A stretch of 13,312 nucleotides of DNA from an uncultured Kineosporia sp. (GTDB lineage: Bacteria > Actinomycetota > Actinomycetes > Actinomycetales > Kineosporiaceae), in the NCBI GenBank assembly GCA_937859855.1, contig CALMAR010000048.1:1-13312 (forward strand), given 5' to 3'. Shown one piece after another: positions 1 through 7,274 of the stretch (the first letter of the stretch is position 1; each line of letters starts with the position of its first letter). The position numbers and the translations under genes are program-made. The notes below the pieces were generated by a model, which did no database searches, had not been told where the DNA came from, and saw nothing but the letters and a program-made list of their open reading frames with translations.

Positions 1-1
1 G

Positions 2-238
2 CGCCGGATGGCCCGGCGCTTGGCCGCTCCGGAGACGGCCACCCCGGCGCAGCTGGTAAAGCTGATCTGGGACGCGACCGGCCGCAGCGAGCAGGACGTC
101 GAGCAGATCCTGATCGGGCCCGAACCCGGATCCGACCTCGATCTGGTGAGGCTGGCCGACCGGCTGGATGAACTGGAACGTCTGCTCGGACCACGGCTCG
201 ACCATCGCACCGTCTCGGCAGGAGAACGACAATCGTGA
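2..238 (+). CDS. C-terminal end of a probable DUF4350 protein (5' truncated by window edge)
   Basis: An open frame enters from the left edge and gives 78 residues before TGA at 236-238. The visible part is a soluble, charged tail (motifs such as LVKLIWDATGRSEQDV and LVRLADRLDELERLL) with no membrane segment. In actinobacteria the gene directly before moxR and DUF58 usually encodes a DUF4350 membrane protein whose C-terminus is a cytoplasmic tail of this kind, so the call rests mainly on context. The stop overlaps the next start in a GTGA, so translation is probably coupled to the MoxR gene. Function is unknown; the cluster is generally thought to act at the cell envelope. The true start lies outside the window, and the internal ATG at position 8 is unlikely to be it. 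Confidence 0.6.
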   Translation, partial: RRMARRLAAPETATPAQLVKLIWDATGRSEQDVEQILIGPEPGSDLDLVRLADRLDELERLLGPRLDHRTVSAGERQS

Positions 239-1224
239 CTGAGTACGAGAATTCGCCTGCTCTGGTGGAGGATGCCCAGCAGGCCCGGGACGCGCTGATG
301 CAGGTGCGCCGCGAGGTGAGCAAAGCGGTGGTCGGCCAGGAGGCGGCAGTGACCGGGCTGGTGATCGCCCTGCTGTGCCGGGGCCACGTGCTGCTGGAAG
401 GCGTTCCCGGGGTGGCCAAGACGCTGCTGGTGCGGGCGCTGGCGGCGTCCTTGCGGCTGGACACCAGCCGGGTGCAGTTCACCTCCGACCTGATGCCCGG
501 TGACATCACCGGATCGCTGGTGTTCGACAACCACAGCAGCGAGTTCTCCTTCCGGGAAGGCCCGGTGTTCACCAACCTCCTGCTCGCCGACGAGATCAAC
601 CGGACGCCGCCGAAGACCCAGGCCGCGCTGCTGGAGGCGATGCAGGAGCGGCAGGTCAGCATCGACGGCCGTCCCCGGCCGCTGCCCGACCCTTTCGTCG
701 TCTGCGCGACCCAGAACCCGATCGAGTACGAGGGCACCTACCCTCTGCCCGAGGCCCAGCTCGACCGGTTCCTGCTCAAGTTGAGCATGCCGCTGCCGGA
801 GCGGGATGCCGAACGTGAGGTCCTGCTCCGGCACAGCCAGGGATTCGACCCTCAGGACCTGACCGCGGCCGGATTGCACCCGGTGGCCGGGCCGGCCGAT
901 CTGGCCGCCGGTTCCCGGGCGGTGCAACAGGTTTCGCTGTCCGGCGATGTGCTGGCCTACATAGTCGACATCGCCCGGGCCACCCGGCAGTCGCCATCAC
1001 TGGCGATGGGCGTGTCACCGCGTGGCGCCACTGCGCTGCTGGCCACCAGCCGGGCCTGGGCCTGGTTGTCCGGCCGCACCTACGTGACCCCGGATGACGT
1101 GAAGGCGCTGGCCCGGCCCACCCTCCGGCATCGGATCCAGCTGCGGACGGACGCCGAGATGGACGGCGTCACCACCGACGGAGTGCTGGACAGCGTACTG
1201 GCCGCCGTTCCGGTGCCGCGTTAG
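235..1224 (+). CDS. MoxR-family AAA+ ATPase
   Basis: A 329-residue cytoplasmic AAA+ ATPase of the MoxR family. These are chaperone-like ATPases that usually act on partners encoded beside them, typically vWA/DUF58 proteins. Visible motifs are Walker A GVPGVAKT (residues 56-63), Walker B LLLADEIN with D119 and E120, the family block TPPKTQAALLEAMQERQV (about 124-141), sensor 1 ATQNP with N161, an arginine in LDRF (R178), and sensor 2 SPRG with R263. Length is normal for the family. The GTG start at 235 has AGGAG at 220-224 with 10-base spacing and overlaps the previous stop as GTGA. The DUF58 gene follows after 11 bases, the classic MoxR/DUF58 pair. The exact substrate process cannot be told from sequence. 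Confidence 0.95.
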   Translation: MTEYENSPALVEDAQQARDALMQVRREVSKAVVGQEAAVTGLVIALLCRGHVLLEGVPGVAKTLLVRALAASLRLDTSRVQFTSDLMPGDITGSLVFDNHSSEFSFREGPVFTNLLLADEINRTPPKTQAALLEAMQERQVSIDGRPRPLPDPFVVCATQNPIEYEGTYPLPEAQLDRFLLKLSMPLPERDAEREVLLRHSQGFDPQDLTAAGLHPVAGPADLAAGSRAVQQVSLSGDVLAYIVDIARATRQSPSLAMGVSPRGATALLATSRAWAWLSGRTYVTPDDVKALARPTLRHRIQLRTDAEMDGVTTDGVLDSVLAAVPVPR

Positions 1225-1235
1225 GGTCTGGCCCG

Positions 1236-2390
1236 GTGGCTGTCACTGGAAGAGCCGCCCTGCTGGCCGTGGCTGGCCTGGTGCCGATCGTCCTTCTTCC
1301 CGGCCTGCTCACCTTCGCAGCCTGCGCCCTGTTCATCCTGCTGGCGGTCGCGGCCGACGTCGCGCTGGCGGGGCGGGTCAAGGACGTCGTCGTGATCCGT
1401 GAGCCCCCGCCCGCCGTCCGGCTGGGAGACAGCATCGCGGTGCCGGTGCTTCTGGCCAACACCGGCACCCGGCGGATCCGGGGCACCGTCCGGGATGGCT
1501 GGCAGCCGTCGGCCCATCCGAGCCCAGCCCGCCAGCCGGTGGACCTCGGTGCGGGTGAACGAGTCCGGGTGGTCACACTTCTGCAGCCGGATCGGCGCGG
1601 CGATCGGAAGGTCTTCGCCGTCACCATCCGCGCGGCCGGACCATTCGGGCTGGCCGCGAGGCAACGATCGCGACCCGCGGCCGGATCGGTCCGGGTGCTC
1701 CCGCCGTTCGGAGCGCGCAAGCACCTGCCGTCCAAGCTGGCCCGGCTGCGGGAGCTGGACGGGCGGGCGGCGGTGATGGTGCGCGGTCAGGGCACGGAGT
1801 TCGACACGTTGCGGGACTACGTGGCCGGGGACGACGTTCGCTCGATCGACTGGCGCGCCACCGCCCGGCGCCAGGCCGTCGTGGTGCGGACCTGGCGCCC
1901 GGAACGGGATCGACGGGTGCTGATCCTGCTGGACACCTCTCGGACCTCCGCGGCCCGGGTCGGTTCGGGGCCACGGCTGGACGCGGCGATGGATTCGGCG
2001 CTGCTGCTGGCTGTACTGGCCGCCCACGCTGGTGACCGGGTGGACCTGCTCGCGGTGGATCGGCGGCTACGAGCCCGGGTCGAAGGTGCGTCCCGGACCG
2101 AACTGCTGGCCCGGCTGGTGAATGCGATGGCTCCGCTGGAGCCCAGCCTGATCGAGGCCGACTGGTCGATGATCGCGGCGATGGCGCTCAGCACAGCTCG
2201 GCGCCGCTCGCTGATCGTCCTGCTCACCTCGCTGGAGGCCGCCGCGGTGGAAGAGGGCCTGCTACCGGTGCTTCCGCGGCTGGTGGCCAGGCACCTGGTG
2301 GTGGTGGCGTCGGTCGCCGACCCGCGAGTGGCTGCGCTGGCGTGCCGGGGCGGGGGGGGGGGGGGCGGGGGCCGCCCCGCGTGGGGCTGA
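1236..2390 (+). CDS. DUF58 domain protein, open frame as read (3' end corrupted)
   Basis: DUF58 proteins carry a vWA-like domain and are the usual partners of MoxR ATPases. Residues about 6-46 form two closely spaced hydrophobic membrane segments. A beta-rich region follows, then the DUF58 signature FDTLRDYVAGDDVRSIDW (189-206) and a vWA-type MIDAS-like motif DTSRTS (233-238). The protein is normal to about residue 369 (VASVADPRVAALA). It then reads into a glycine run encoded by 14 G residues and stops at 2388-2390 with a tail unlike the family. The expected C-terminus lies downstream in another frame (2419-2583). The real or ancestral gene therefore probably ends at 2583, where its TGA overlaps the next start as GTGA. 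Either the G tract is a sequencing or assembly error, or the gene is a recent pseudogene. The family call is secure; the 3' end is not. Confidence 0.85.
   Translation: MAVTGRAALLAVAGLVPIVLLPGLLTFAACALFILLAVAADVALAGRVKDVVVIREPPPAVRLGDSIAVPVLLANTGTRRIRGTVRDGWQPSAHPSPARQPVDLGAGERVRVVTLLQPDRRGDRKVFAVTIRAAGPFGLAARQRSRPAAGSVRVLPPFGARKHLPSKLARLRELDGRAAVMVRGQGTEFDTLRDYVAGDDVRSIDWRATARRQAVVVRTWRPERDRRVLILLDTSRTSAARVGSGPRLDAAMDSALLLAVLAAHAGDRVDLLAVDRRLRARVEGASRTELLARLVNAMAPLEPSLIEADWSMIAAMALSTARRRSLIVLLTSLEAAAVEEGLLPVLPRLVARHLVVVASVADPRVAALACRGGGGGGGGRPAWG
2352..2365 (+). repeat. G14 homopolymer inside the DUF58 gene
   Basis: Fourteen consecutive G residues, followed by C and five more G, sit inside low-complexity sequence (about 2343-2415). 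The reading frame upstream and the frame encoding the expected DUF58 C-terminus differ by one base across this tract. Losing one G, or gaining two, would join them. A G run this long is uncommon even in GC-rich genomes. It is also a typical place for sequencing and assembly artefacts, including poly-G calls in two-colour chemistry. Confidence 0.9.
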
Positions 2391-2418
2391 GCGGGCGTCG
2401 GGGCGCGGCGACGCCTAG

Positions 2419-2583
2419 GCGGTGTACGGCGCGGCCGCCGGGGCCGGGGCGAATCTGGACCGGCAGGCGGTGACCGCACAGCTGCGCCGGCTGGGCGTAG
2501 AGGTGATTGACGCCGCTCCGGATGAGCTGCCACCCCGGCTGGCCGACCTGTATCTGACGTTGAAAGCGGCTGGGCGGCTGTGA
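2419..2583 (+). pseudogene. Detached C-terminal fragment of the DUF58 protein
   Basis: This stretch encodes 54 residues that look like the normal DUF58 C-terminus: an AVYG start, an LRRLGVEVIDAAPDELP segment and the family-typical ending LADLYLTLKAAGRL. It is in a different frame from the upstream part. A TAG at 2416-2418 separates it from in-frame upstream sequence reading GRGDA, which is also DUF58-like. Two changes, one frame shift in the G tract and one TAG codon, are therefore needed to restore the protein. The final TGA (2581-2583) overlaps the GTG of the next gene, evidence that this was, or still is, the true gene end. There is no start signal of its own, so it should not be treated as an independent gene. 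Confidence 0.75.
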
Positions 2584-3746
2584 CTGTCCCTGCCGGTCAG
2601 CTGCCCGGTCATGCCGAGGTGGTGATCATCGGCGGCGGGGTGATGGGCACCAGCATCGCCTGGCACCTGGCCCGGGCGGGGGTGACGGACGTTGTGCTGC
2701 TGGAATCGCGCACTCTGGGATGTGGGTCATCCGGCAAGCCGCTCGGCGGGATCCGTGCGCAATTCTCGGCTGAGCCGAATGTCGTGCTGGGAGCGCGAAG
2801 TCTGCGGGCGTTCGAGCGGTTCGAGCAGGAGGTCGGCCGCGACATCGATCTGCATCAGGTGGGCTACCTGTTCGCGCTGCGGACCGATGCCGAGGTGGCC
2901 GCGTTCGCCGCCAGCATCGCGATGCAGAACCGGCTGGGCGTGCCGAGCCGGCTCGTGTCACCGGCGCAGGCGCGGGAGCTGAACCCGTTCCTGTCCCCGG
3001 AAGGCGTTGTGGCCTGCGCATTCTCACCGCAGGACGGGTACGCTCATCCGCTTTCGGTGGTCCAGGGTTATGCCGGGGCAGCCAGCGCGCTCGGAGTGCG
3101 GATCCTGACCCGGACCACGGTGAACGGGATCGACGTGGCCGATCGGCAGGTCACCGTGGTGCACACCGATGCCGGGCCGATCGGGACCGATGCGCTGGTG
3201 TGTGCCGCCGGGGCCTGGTCGGGGCCGGTGGGGGCAATGGCCGCAGTGCCGCTGCCGGTGCAGCCGATCCGCCGGCAGATCGCGCTGACACCGTCCCTGT
3301 CGCCGACGCCGCCCACGATGCCGTTCACCATCGACTTCGGCACGACCTTCTACGTCCACAACGCCGGCCATGGGTTGCTGTTCGGGATGTCGGATCACGA
3401 TCAGTCCGCTGGCTTCGGCACCAGCTACGACGAGTACTGGCTGCCGGCTCTGCGAGCCGCCGCCACCAGGTGCGTTCCCGGCCTGGCCGATGTGCCCCTG
3501 GTGCACGGCTGGGCCGGGTTGTATGAGCAGACGCCGGACTCGAATGCCCTGATCGGGCGGTCGCGGGCGGTCGAGAACTTCTATTACGCCACCGGCTTCT
3601 CCGGGCACGGGTTCCTGCAGGCTCCGGCGGCGGGTGAACTGGTCGCCGATCTCTACCTTGAGCGCGAGCCGTTCCTGGACATCGCCGCCTTCGACGTAGA
3701 GCGATTCGACGCACCCGCCGGTCCGCTCGAGATGAACATCGTCTAG
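2580..3746 (+). CDS. FAD-dependent oxidoreductase, DAO / sarcosine oxidase beta-like (possible pipecolate oxidase)
   Basis: A 388-residue flavin amine oxidase of the DAO family, which oxidises secondary or primary amino acids at a C-N bond. The N-terminal Rossmann motif GGGVMG (18-23) is followed by a beta strand ending in E42, the usual ribose-binding acid. GCGSSG (47-52) follows, and the C-terminal family signature GFSGHGFLQAP lies at 339-349. There is no signal peptide, so it is cytoplasmic. The GTG start overlaps the DUF58 stop as GTGA, suggesting coupling. The closest recognisable relatives are sarcosine oxidase beta subunits and similar proline or opine oxidases, but no alpha or gamma subunit genes are present. 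The gene converges on an ALDH7-type semialdehyde dehydrogenase. In Pseudomonas such a pair (AmaA/AmaB) turns L-pipecolate into aminoadipate, so pipecolate is a reasonable but unproven substrate. Confidence 0.85.
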   Translation: MTVPAGQLPGHAEVVIIGGGVMGTSIAWHLARAGVTDVVLLESRTLGCGSSGKPLGGIRAQFSAEPNVVLGARSLRAFERFEQEVGRDIDLHQVGYLFALRTDAEVAAFAASIAMQNRLGVPSRLVSPAQARELNPFLSPEGVVACAFSPQDGYAHPLSVVQGYAGAASALGVRILTRTTVNGIDVADRQVTVVHTDAGPIGTDALVCAAGAWSGPVGAMAAVPLPVQPIRRQIALTPSLSPTPPTMPFTIDFGTTFYVHNAGHGLLFGMSDHDQSAGFGTSYDEYWLPALRAAATRCVPGLADVPLVHGWAGLYEQTPDSNALIGRSRAVENFYYATGFSGHGFLQAPAAGELVADLYLEREPFLDIAAFDVERFDAPAGPLEMNIV

Positions 3747-3797
3747 GGATTGCCAGCAGGTTCGGCCAGAGCTGCCCGGCGCCAAGCAAGCCGCGGA
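3747..3797. other. Convergent intergenic gap between FAD oxidoreductase and dehydrogenase
   Basis: Fifty-one bases separate the two stop codons (TAG ending at 3746 on plus; TAG at 3798-3800 read on minus). I see no long inverted repeat or T tract, so no terminator can be supported here. Confidence 0.5.
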
Positions 3798-5318
3798 CTA
3801 CTCGAAGTGGACGCCCTGGGCCAGCGGCAGGTCCCGGGAGTAGTTGATCGTGTTGGTGGCCCGGCGCATGTAGGCCCGCCAGGCATCGGAGCCCGATTCC
3901 CGTCCGCCGCCGGACGTCTTCTCACCGCCGAAGGCGCCACCGACCTCTGCGCCGGAGGTACCGATATTCACATTGACGATGCCACAGTCGGAGCCGTCGG
4001 CAGCCATGAAAGCTTCCGCCTCACGCACGTCCGTCGTGAAGATCGACGAGGAAAGTCCTTGTGGCACGGCGTTGTGCATCGCGACTGCGGCCTCGAAGGT
4101 GGAATACGTCAGCACGTACAGGATCGGCGCGAAAGTCTCTCGCATCACGACCTCGCTCTGCCGGGGCATCCGCACCAGGGCCGGCCGGACATAGCATCCG
4201 CCGGGGGCGCCGTCGAGGCGTTGCCGGCAACCGCCTGTCACTAACGTTCCGCCGTCCGTAACCGCTTCCTCGACCGCTGTGCGCATCGCCGCACCCGCCG
4301 CCGAACTGATCAACGGGCCAACCAGGGTTTCCTGATCGAACGGGTCGCCGATCGAAAGACGTTCATAAACGGCCGATATCCGCTGAATCAGCTCAACAGC
4401 GATCGATTCGTGCGCGATCACCCGGCGCATCGTGGTGCATCGCTGCCCGGCGGTGCCAGCGGCTGCGAACACGATCCCGCGCACTGCCAGATCCAGGTCG
4501 GCCGAAGCGGTCACGACGCACGCGTTGTTGCCGCCCAATTCCAGGATGGTCCGGCCCAGCCGGGCAGCCACCTGGGGCGCGATCTGCGCTCCCATCCGTT
4601 CTGAGCCGGTCGCGCTGACCAGCGGAACCAGCGGTGACTCCAGCAGCGGGGCGGCGGCGTCAGGAGTCGAGATCACCAGCACATTCAGATGAGCTGGCGC
4701 CCCGGCGTCGGCCGCCGCCCGATCCAGCAGCGACGAGCAGGCCAGTGCGGTCAGCGCGCCGGACGGCGAGGGCTTCCACACCACCGTGTCCCCGCAGACC
4801 AGCGCGATCGCCGCGTTCCACGACCAGACCGCGGCCGGGAAGTTGAACGCCGAGATCACCGCGACCACACCCAGCGGGTGCCAGGTCTCCATCAGCCGAT
4901 GCCCCGGGCGCTCCGAGGGCAGGGTGCGCCCGTCCAGCTGCCGGGACAGCCCAACCGCGAAATCGCAGATGTCGATCATCTCCTGGACCTCGCCCAGCGC
5001 CTCGGTCCGGATCTTGCCCACTTCGACGGTGATCAGGTCGGCCAGCTGCTCCTTGTGCTCCGCCAGCGACGCGGCGTACCGCTTGATCAGCGCTCCGCGC
5101 ACCGGCGCCGGCACGGTGCGCCAGATCAGGAACGCCTCGTGGGCGGTGTCGATCGCCTCTTCGACGTCTGCCCGGGCAGCACCGGGAACATCGAACAGTG
5201 GTTCACCGGTAATCGGCGTCCGGGCCGGGACCGGCAAGGCGGGGGCCTGATCCAGAACGACCCCGCAGGACTCCAGGGCCGCCCGGGCCCGATCCCGCAA
5301 CTGCTGAGTGCTGATCAT
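3798..5318 (-). CDS. ALDH7-family aldehyde dehydrogenase (probable aminoadipate-semialdehyde / piperideine-6-carboxylate dehydrogenase)
   Basis: A 506-residue NAD(P)+-dependent aldehyde dehydrogenase. Catalytic residues are all present: the oxyanion Asn159 in ISAFNFP, Lys182 in WKPSPSG, general base Glu260 in LELGGNN, and nucleophile Cys294 in GTAGQRCTTMRR. LELGGNN with GQRCTT, and the C-terminal GGEKTSGGGRESGSDAW, are typical of the ALDH7 (antiquitin-like) branch. That branch oxidises 2-aminoadipate-6-semialdehyde to 2-aminoadipate in lysine and pipecolate breakdown. Length is normal. The ATG start is 33 bases from the divergent zwf start. No clear Shine-Dalgarno precedes it, but a TAGCCT box six bases upstream could serve a leaderless transcript. 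It converges on the flavin oxidase, which could supply its substrate. Other semialdehydes remain possible, because ALDH7 members vary. Confidence 0.9.
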   Translation of the reverse strand: MISTQQLRDRARAALESCGVVLDQAPALPVPARTPITGEPLFDVPGAARADVEEAIDTAHEAFLIWRTVPAPVRGALIKRYAASLAEHKEQLADLITVEVGKIRTEALGEVQEMIDICDFAVGLSRQLDGRTLPSERPGHRLMETWHPLGVVAVISAFNFPAAVWSWNAAIALVCGDTVVWKPSPSGALTALACSSLLDRAAADAGAPAHLNVLVISTPDAAAPLLESPLVPLVSATGSERMGAQIAPQVAARLGRTILELGGNNACVVTASADLDLAVRGIVFAAAGTAGQRCTTMRRVIAHESIAVELIQRISAVYERLSIGDPFDQETLVGPLISSAAGAAMRTAVEEAVTDGGTLVTGGCRQRLDGAPGGCYVRPALVRMPRQSEVVMRETFAPILYVLTYSTFEAAVAMHNAVPQGLSSSIFTTDVREAEAFMAADGSDCGIVNVNIGTSGAEVGGAFGGEKTSGGGRESGSDAWRAYMRRATNTINYSRDLPLAQGVHFE

Positions 5319-5351
5319 GCGATCAGGCTATGCGCCTGTCAGACTGCAGGG
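5319..5351. promoter_or_regulatory. Short divergent promoter region between dehydrogenase and zwf
   Basis: Only 33 bases lie between the two divergent start codons, so promoters for both genes must be here or extend into the opposite coding sequence. On the minus strand TAGCCT (plus positions 5325-5330) fits the TAnnnT pattern of a -10 box and ends six bases before the ATG, consistent with a leaderless mRNA. No convincing -35 box was found for either gene. On the plus side AGGG directly abuts the zwf ATG, too close for a normal ribosome binding site. Confidence 0.35.
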
Positions 5352-6779
5352 ATGTCTCAGCCACCCACCATTTTCGTGCTGTTCGGCGCCACCGGGGACC
5401 TGGCCAAGCGCATGGTGATCCCCGCCTTCTTCACCCTTCATCTCAAGGGCCTGCTGCCGGATGAGTGGCGGCTGATCGGCAATGGCCGTGGCGACGTCTC
5501 ACACGAAGATTTCCGTTCTCACGTGCACGATGTGCTCGACGAGTTCGGCACCCAGCCCGAGGGCGACGCCTGGAGCACATTCGAGCAGAACCTCCTGTTC
5601 GCCGGGGGTGGCTTCGACACCGAGAACCCGGGCAGCCTGCTGGACGTGATCAAGGCCGCGGTCAAGGACATCGACCCGGCGCCAGGAGAGACCCAGCTGA
5701 TCCACTACCTGGCCGTTCCACCGGTCGCCTTCGAGGAGAACGCCAAGGCGCTGACCGAGCACGGTCTGGCCGGAGAGCGGACCCGGGTGGTGTTCGAGAA
5801 GCCCTACGGCACATCGCTGGAGAGTTTCCGGCAGCTGGATCAGACGGTGCTGTCGGTGCTGTCCGAGGACCAGGTGTTCCGGATCGACCACTTCCTGGGC
5901 AAAGAGGGCACCCAGGATCTGCACGTGCTGCGGTTCGCCAATCAGATCTTCGAGGGCATCTGGAACCAGACCCACGTTGCCGCGGTCCAGATCGACGTCC
6001 CGGAAACGCTGGACATCGCCGACCGGGCTGAGTTTTACGATGCCACCGGCGCGGTCAAGGACATGCTGGTCAGCCATCTGTTTCAGGTCGCGGCCGAAGT
6101 GGCGATGGAACCACCGGCCAGCATGAGCGCCACCGACCTGCAGGCCGCTCGCGAGTCGGTGATCTCGTCCTTCCGGCCGCTGGACCCGGATGACGTGGTG
6201 CTCGGCCAGTACGACGGTTACCAGCAGACGGCTGGCGTGGCCAAGGACTCGGCCACGGACACATTCGTGGCGGCGAGGCTCTGGGTCGATACGGATCGCT
6301 GGCGGGGCGTGCCGTTCCTGTTGCGCACCGGCAAGCAGATGGCGGTGAGCGCCCAGCGGGTCAGCCTGATCCTGAGGCCGGTGAAAGGCCCCCTGGAGCA
6401 TATGGACGGCGTCCAGCCGGGGGTCAACGCAATCAGCATCTCGCTGGCCGGATCAGGCTGGATCGAGTGGACGCTGGTGCTGAAGCGGCCGGGTGCTGGA
6501 CTCTCGGTGGCCTCGGCCACTCAGCGACTTGAACTCCAGGACGTGGCGGACGCCGACCCGCTACCGCCGTATGTTGCCCTGCTGAACGACGTGATGCACG
6601 GCGATCGCTCGCTGTTTACCAGCAGCGCGGGCCTGGAGTCAGCCTGGACCGCCGGCCAGCCCCTTCTGGATAACATGCCGCCGGTCCACTCGTACGCGCC
6701 CGGCTCCTGGGGGCCAGACGAAGCGAACCGGTTGACCGAGGGCACCGGGTCGGACTGGCTGGTGGATCAAAACTCCTAG
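5352..6779 (+). CDS. zwf: Glucose-6-phosphate dehydrogenase
   Basis: A 475-residue cytoplasmic enzyme that oxidises glucose 6-phosphate to 6-phosphogluconolactone and makes NADPH, the first step of the oxidative pentose phosphate pathway. Visible motifs are the nucleotide-binding GATGDLAKR (12-20), EKPYG (149-153), the substrate-binding signature RIDHFLGKE (177-185), and H242 in the VSHLFQ block before VAMEPP, which matches the catalytic-base histidine region of the family. The ATG at 5352 was chosen because the conserved N-terminus begins right there; the frame stays open far upstream but that sequence is antisense to the dehydrogenase. Length is slightly under the usual 480-510. No gnd, opcA, tal or tkt gene adjoins it, so it stands alone and may be a second copy in its genome. 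NADPH supply for neighbouring redox enzymes is only a guess. Confidence 0.95.
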   Translation: MSQPPTIFVLFGATGDLAKRMVIPAFFTLHLKGLLPDEWRLIGNGRGDVSHEDFRSHVHDVLDEFGTQPEGDAWSTFEQNLLFAGGGFDTENPGSLLDVIKAAVKDIDPAPGETQLIHYLAVPPVAFEENAKALTEHGLAGERTRVVFEKPYGTSLESFRQLDQTVLSVLSEDQVFRIDHFLGKEGTQDLHVLRFANQIFEGIWNQTHVAAVQIDVPETLDIADRAEFYDATGAVKDMLVSHLFQVAAEVAMEPPASMSATDLQAARESVISSFRPLDPDDVVLGQYDGYQQTAGVAKDSATDTFVAARLWVDTDRWRGVPFLLRTGKQMAVSAQRVSLILRPVKGPLEHMDGVQPGVNAISISLAGSGWIEWTLVLKRPGAGLSVASATQRLELQDVADADPLPPYVALLNDVMHGDRSLFTSSAGLESAWTAGQPLLDNMPPVHSYAPGSWGPDEANRLTEGTGSDWLVDQNS

Positions 6780-6781
6780 TA

Positions 6782-6799
6782 GTCATGGGCATTCATGAC
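6782..6799 (+). terminator. Hairpin just after zwf, possible terminator
   Basis: GTCATG (6782-6787) and CATGAC (6794-6799) form a perfect six-base stem with a six-base loop, starting two bases after the zwf stop. There is no T tract and the stem is short, so it may equally be an operator-like dyad or chance. Confidence 0.3.
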
Positions 6800-6966
6800 G
6801 TGGCGGGCGCTGGCAGTCACCGTTCCGAACAATTCAGACATATGACCCAGAAGGCTGTTTCGGCTGAGATGAACGTGAAAATTATTGTGATCCTGCCCAA
6901 TCCGACGTAGCCCACATCTCCGAATTCGGTGGGTAAGCACCTCAGCCATCCACCAAAGGATTCATT
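6800..6966 (+). promoter_or_regulatory. Leader and probable promoter region of the tat-metal cluster
   Basis: This stretch between the hairpin and tatA holds no gene. It is clearly more AT-rich than its surroundings, especially 6875-6890. TATTGT (6883-6888) is a tolerable -10 box, but the matching -35 is weak. Downstream lies a perfect 10-base palindrome CCGAATTCGG (6920-6929), partly enclosed by CCCAC (6911-6915) and GTGGG (6929-6933). A repressor site or leader hairpin is therefore possible in the transcribed region. A strong Shine-Dalgarno AAAGGA (6955-6960) precedes the tatA GTG by six bases. Confidence 0.4.
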
Positions 6967-7257
6967 GTGGACATCCTCGGACCCTGGCATCTGCTTTTCG
7001 TCGCCGCCGTTTTCGTCCTGTTCTTCGGAGCCAAGCGACTGCCTGACGCTGCCCGCTCGCTGGGCGCCTCGGTCCGCATCCTGAAGCGAGAACTGAAGGA
7101 GACCAGGGACCAGCCGGATTCTCCTCCCTTGGAGGCGCCAGTACTTCCGACCAAAACCATTGTCGCGCCCATATTTGCAGATGATCCGGTTGCCCCGGTG
7201 GTTCCAGCCGACGCGGCTGAGGTTCCCAGTGGACATGGTCTCAACAGCCGAGCCTGA
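6967..7257 (+). CDS. tatA: Sec-independent translocase subunit TatA
   Basis: A 96-residue TatA-family protein, the pore- or membrane-weakening component that exports folded proteins carrying twin-arginine signals. It has a short N-terminal extracytoplasmic end, one membrane helix (about 4-20), the F20-G21 hinge followed by AKRLPDAARSLG, an amphipathic helix to about residue 47, and a proline-rich acidic tail. This is the standard TatA plan. The start is GTG at 6967 with AAAGGA at 6955-6960, so the first residues are MDILGPWHLL. tatC follows after 17 bases, as in most actinobacterial tatAC operons. The tail is rather long and proline/valine-rich, unlike the lysine-rich tails often seen. TatA rather than TatB is preferred because tatC is adjacent and a better TatB candidate lies at 10743. 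Confidence 0.92.
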   Translation: MDILGPWHLLFVAAVFVLFFGAKRLPDAARSLGASVRILKRELKETRDQPDSPPLEAPVLPTKTIVAPIFADDPVAPVVPADAAEVPSGHGLNSRA

Positions 7258-7274
7258 GCGCCTCGGAGGCCGCC

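Noticed and set aside
1221..2027. A 268-codon minus-strand frame over the DUF58 gene
   Set aside because: The plus strand has clear DUF58 motifs; the antisense product is low-complexity with no recognisable motif.
2352..2365. G14 tract as a phase-variation switch
   Set aside because: A second fault (TAG 2416-2418) in the downstream frame would block the protein whatever the G count, so slippage alone cannot restore it; artefact or decay is simpler.
4689..5351. A 221-codon N-terminal extension of G6PDH
   Set aside because: The extension is antisense to the ALDH7 gene, and the conserved G6PDH N-terminus begins at the ATG at 5352.
5499..6401. A 300-codon open frame on the minus strand inside zwf
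   Set aside because: It lies wholly within a well-conserved G6PDH gene; long antisense frames are expected at this GC content, and its sequence shows no family motif.
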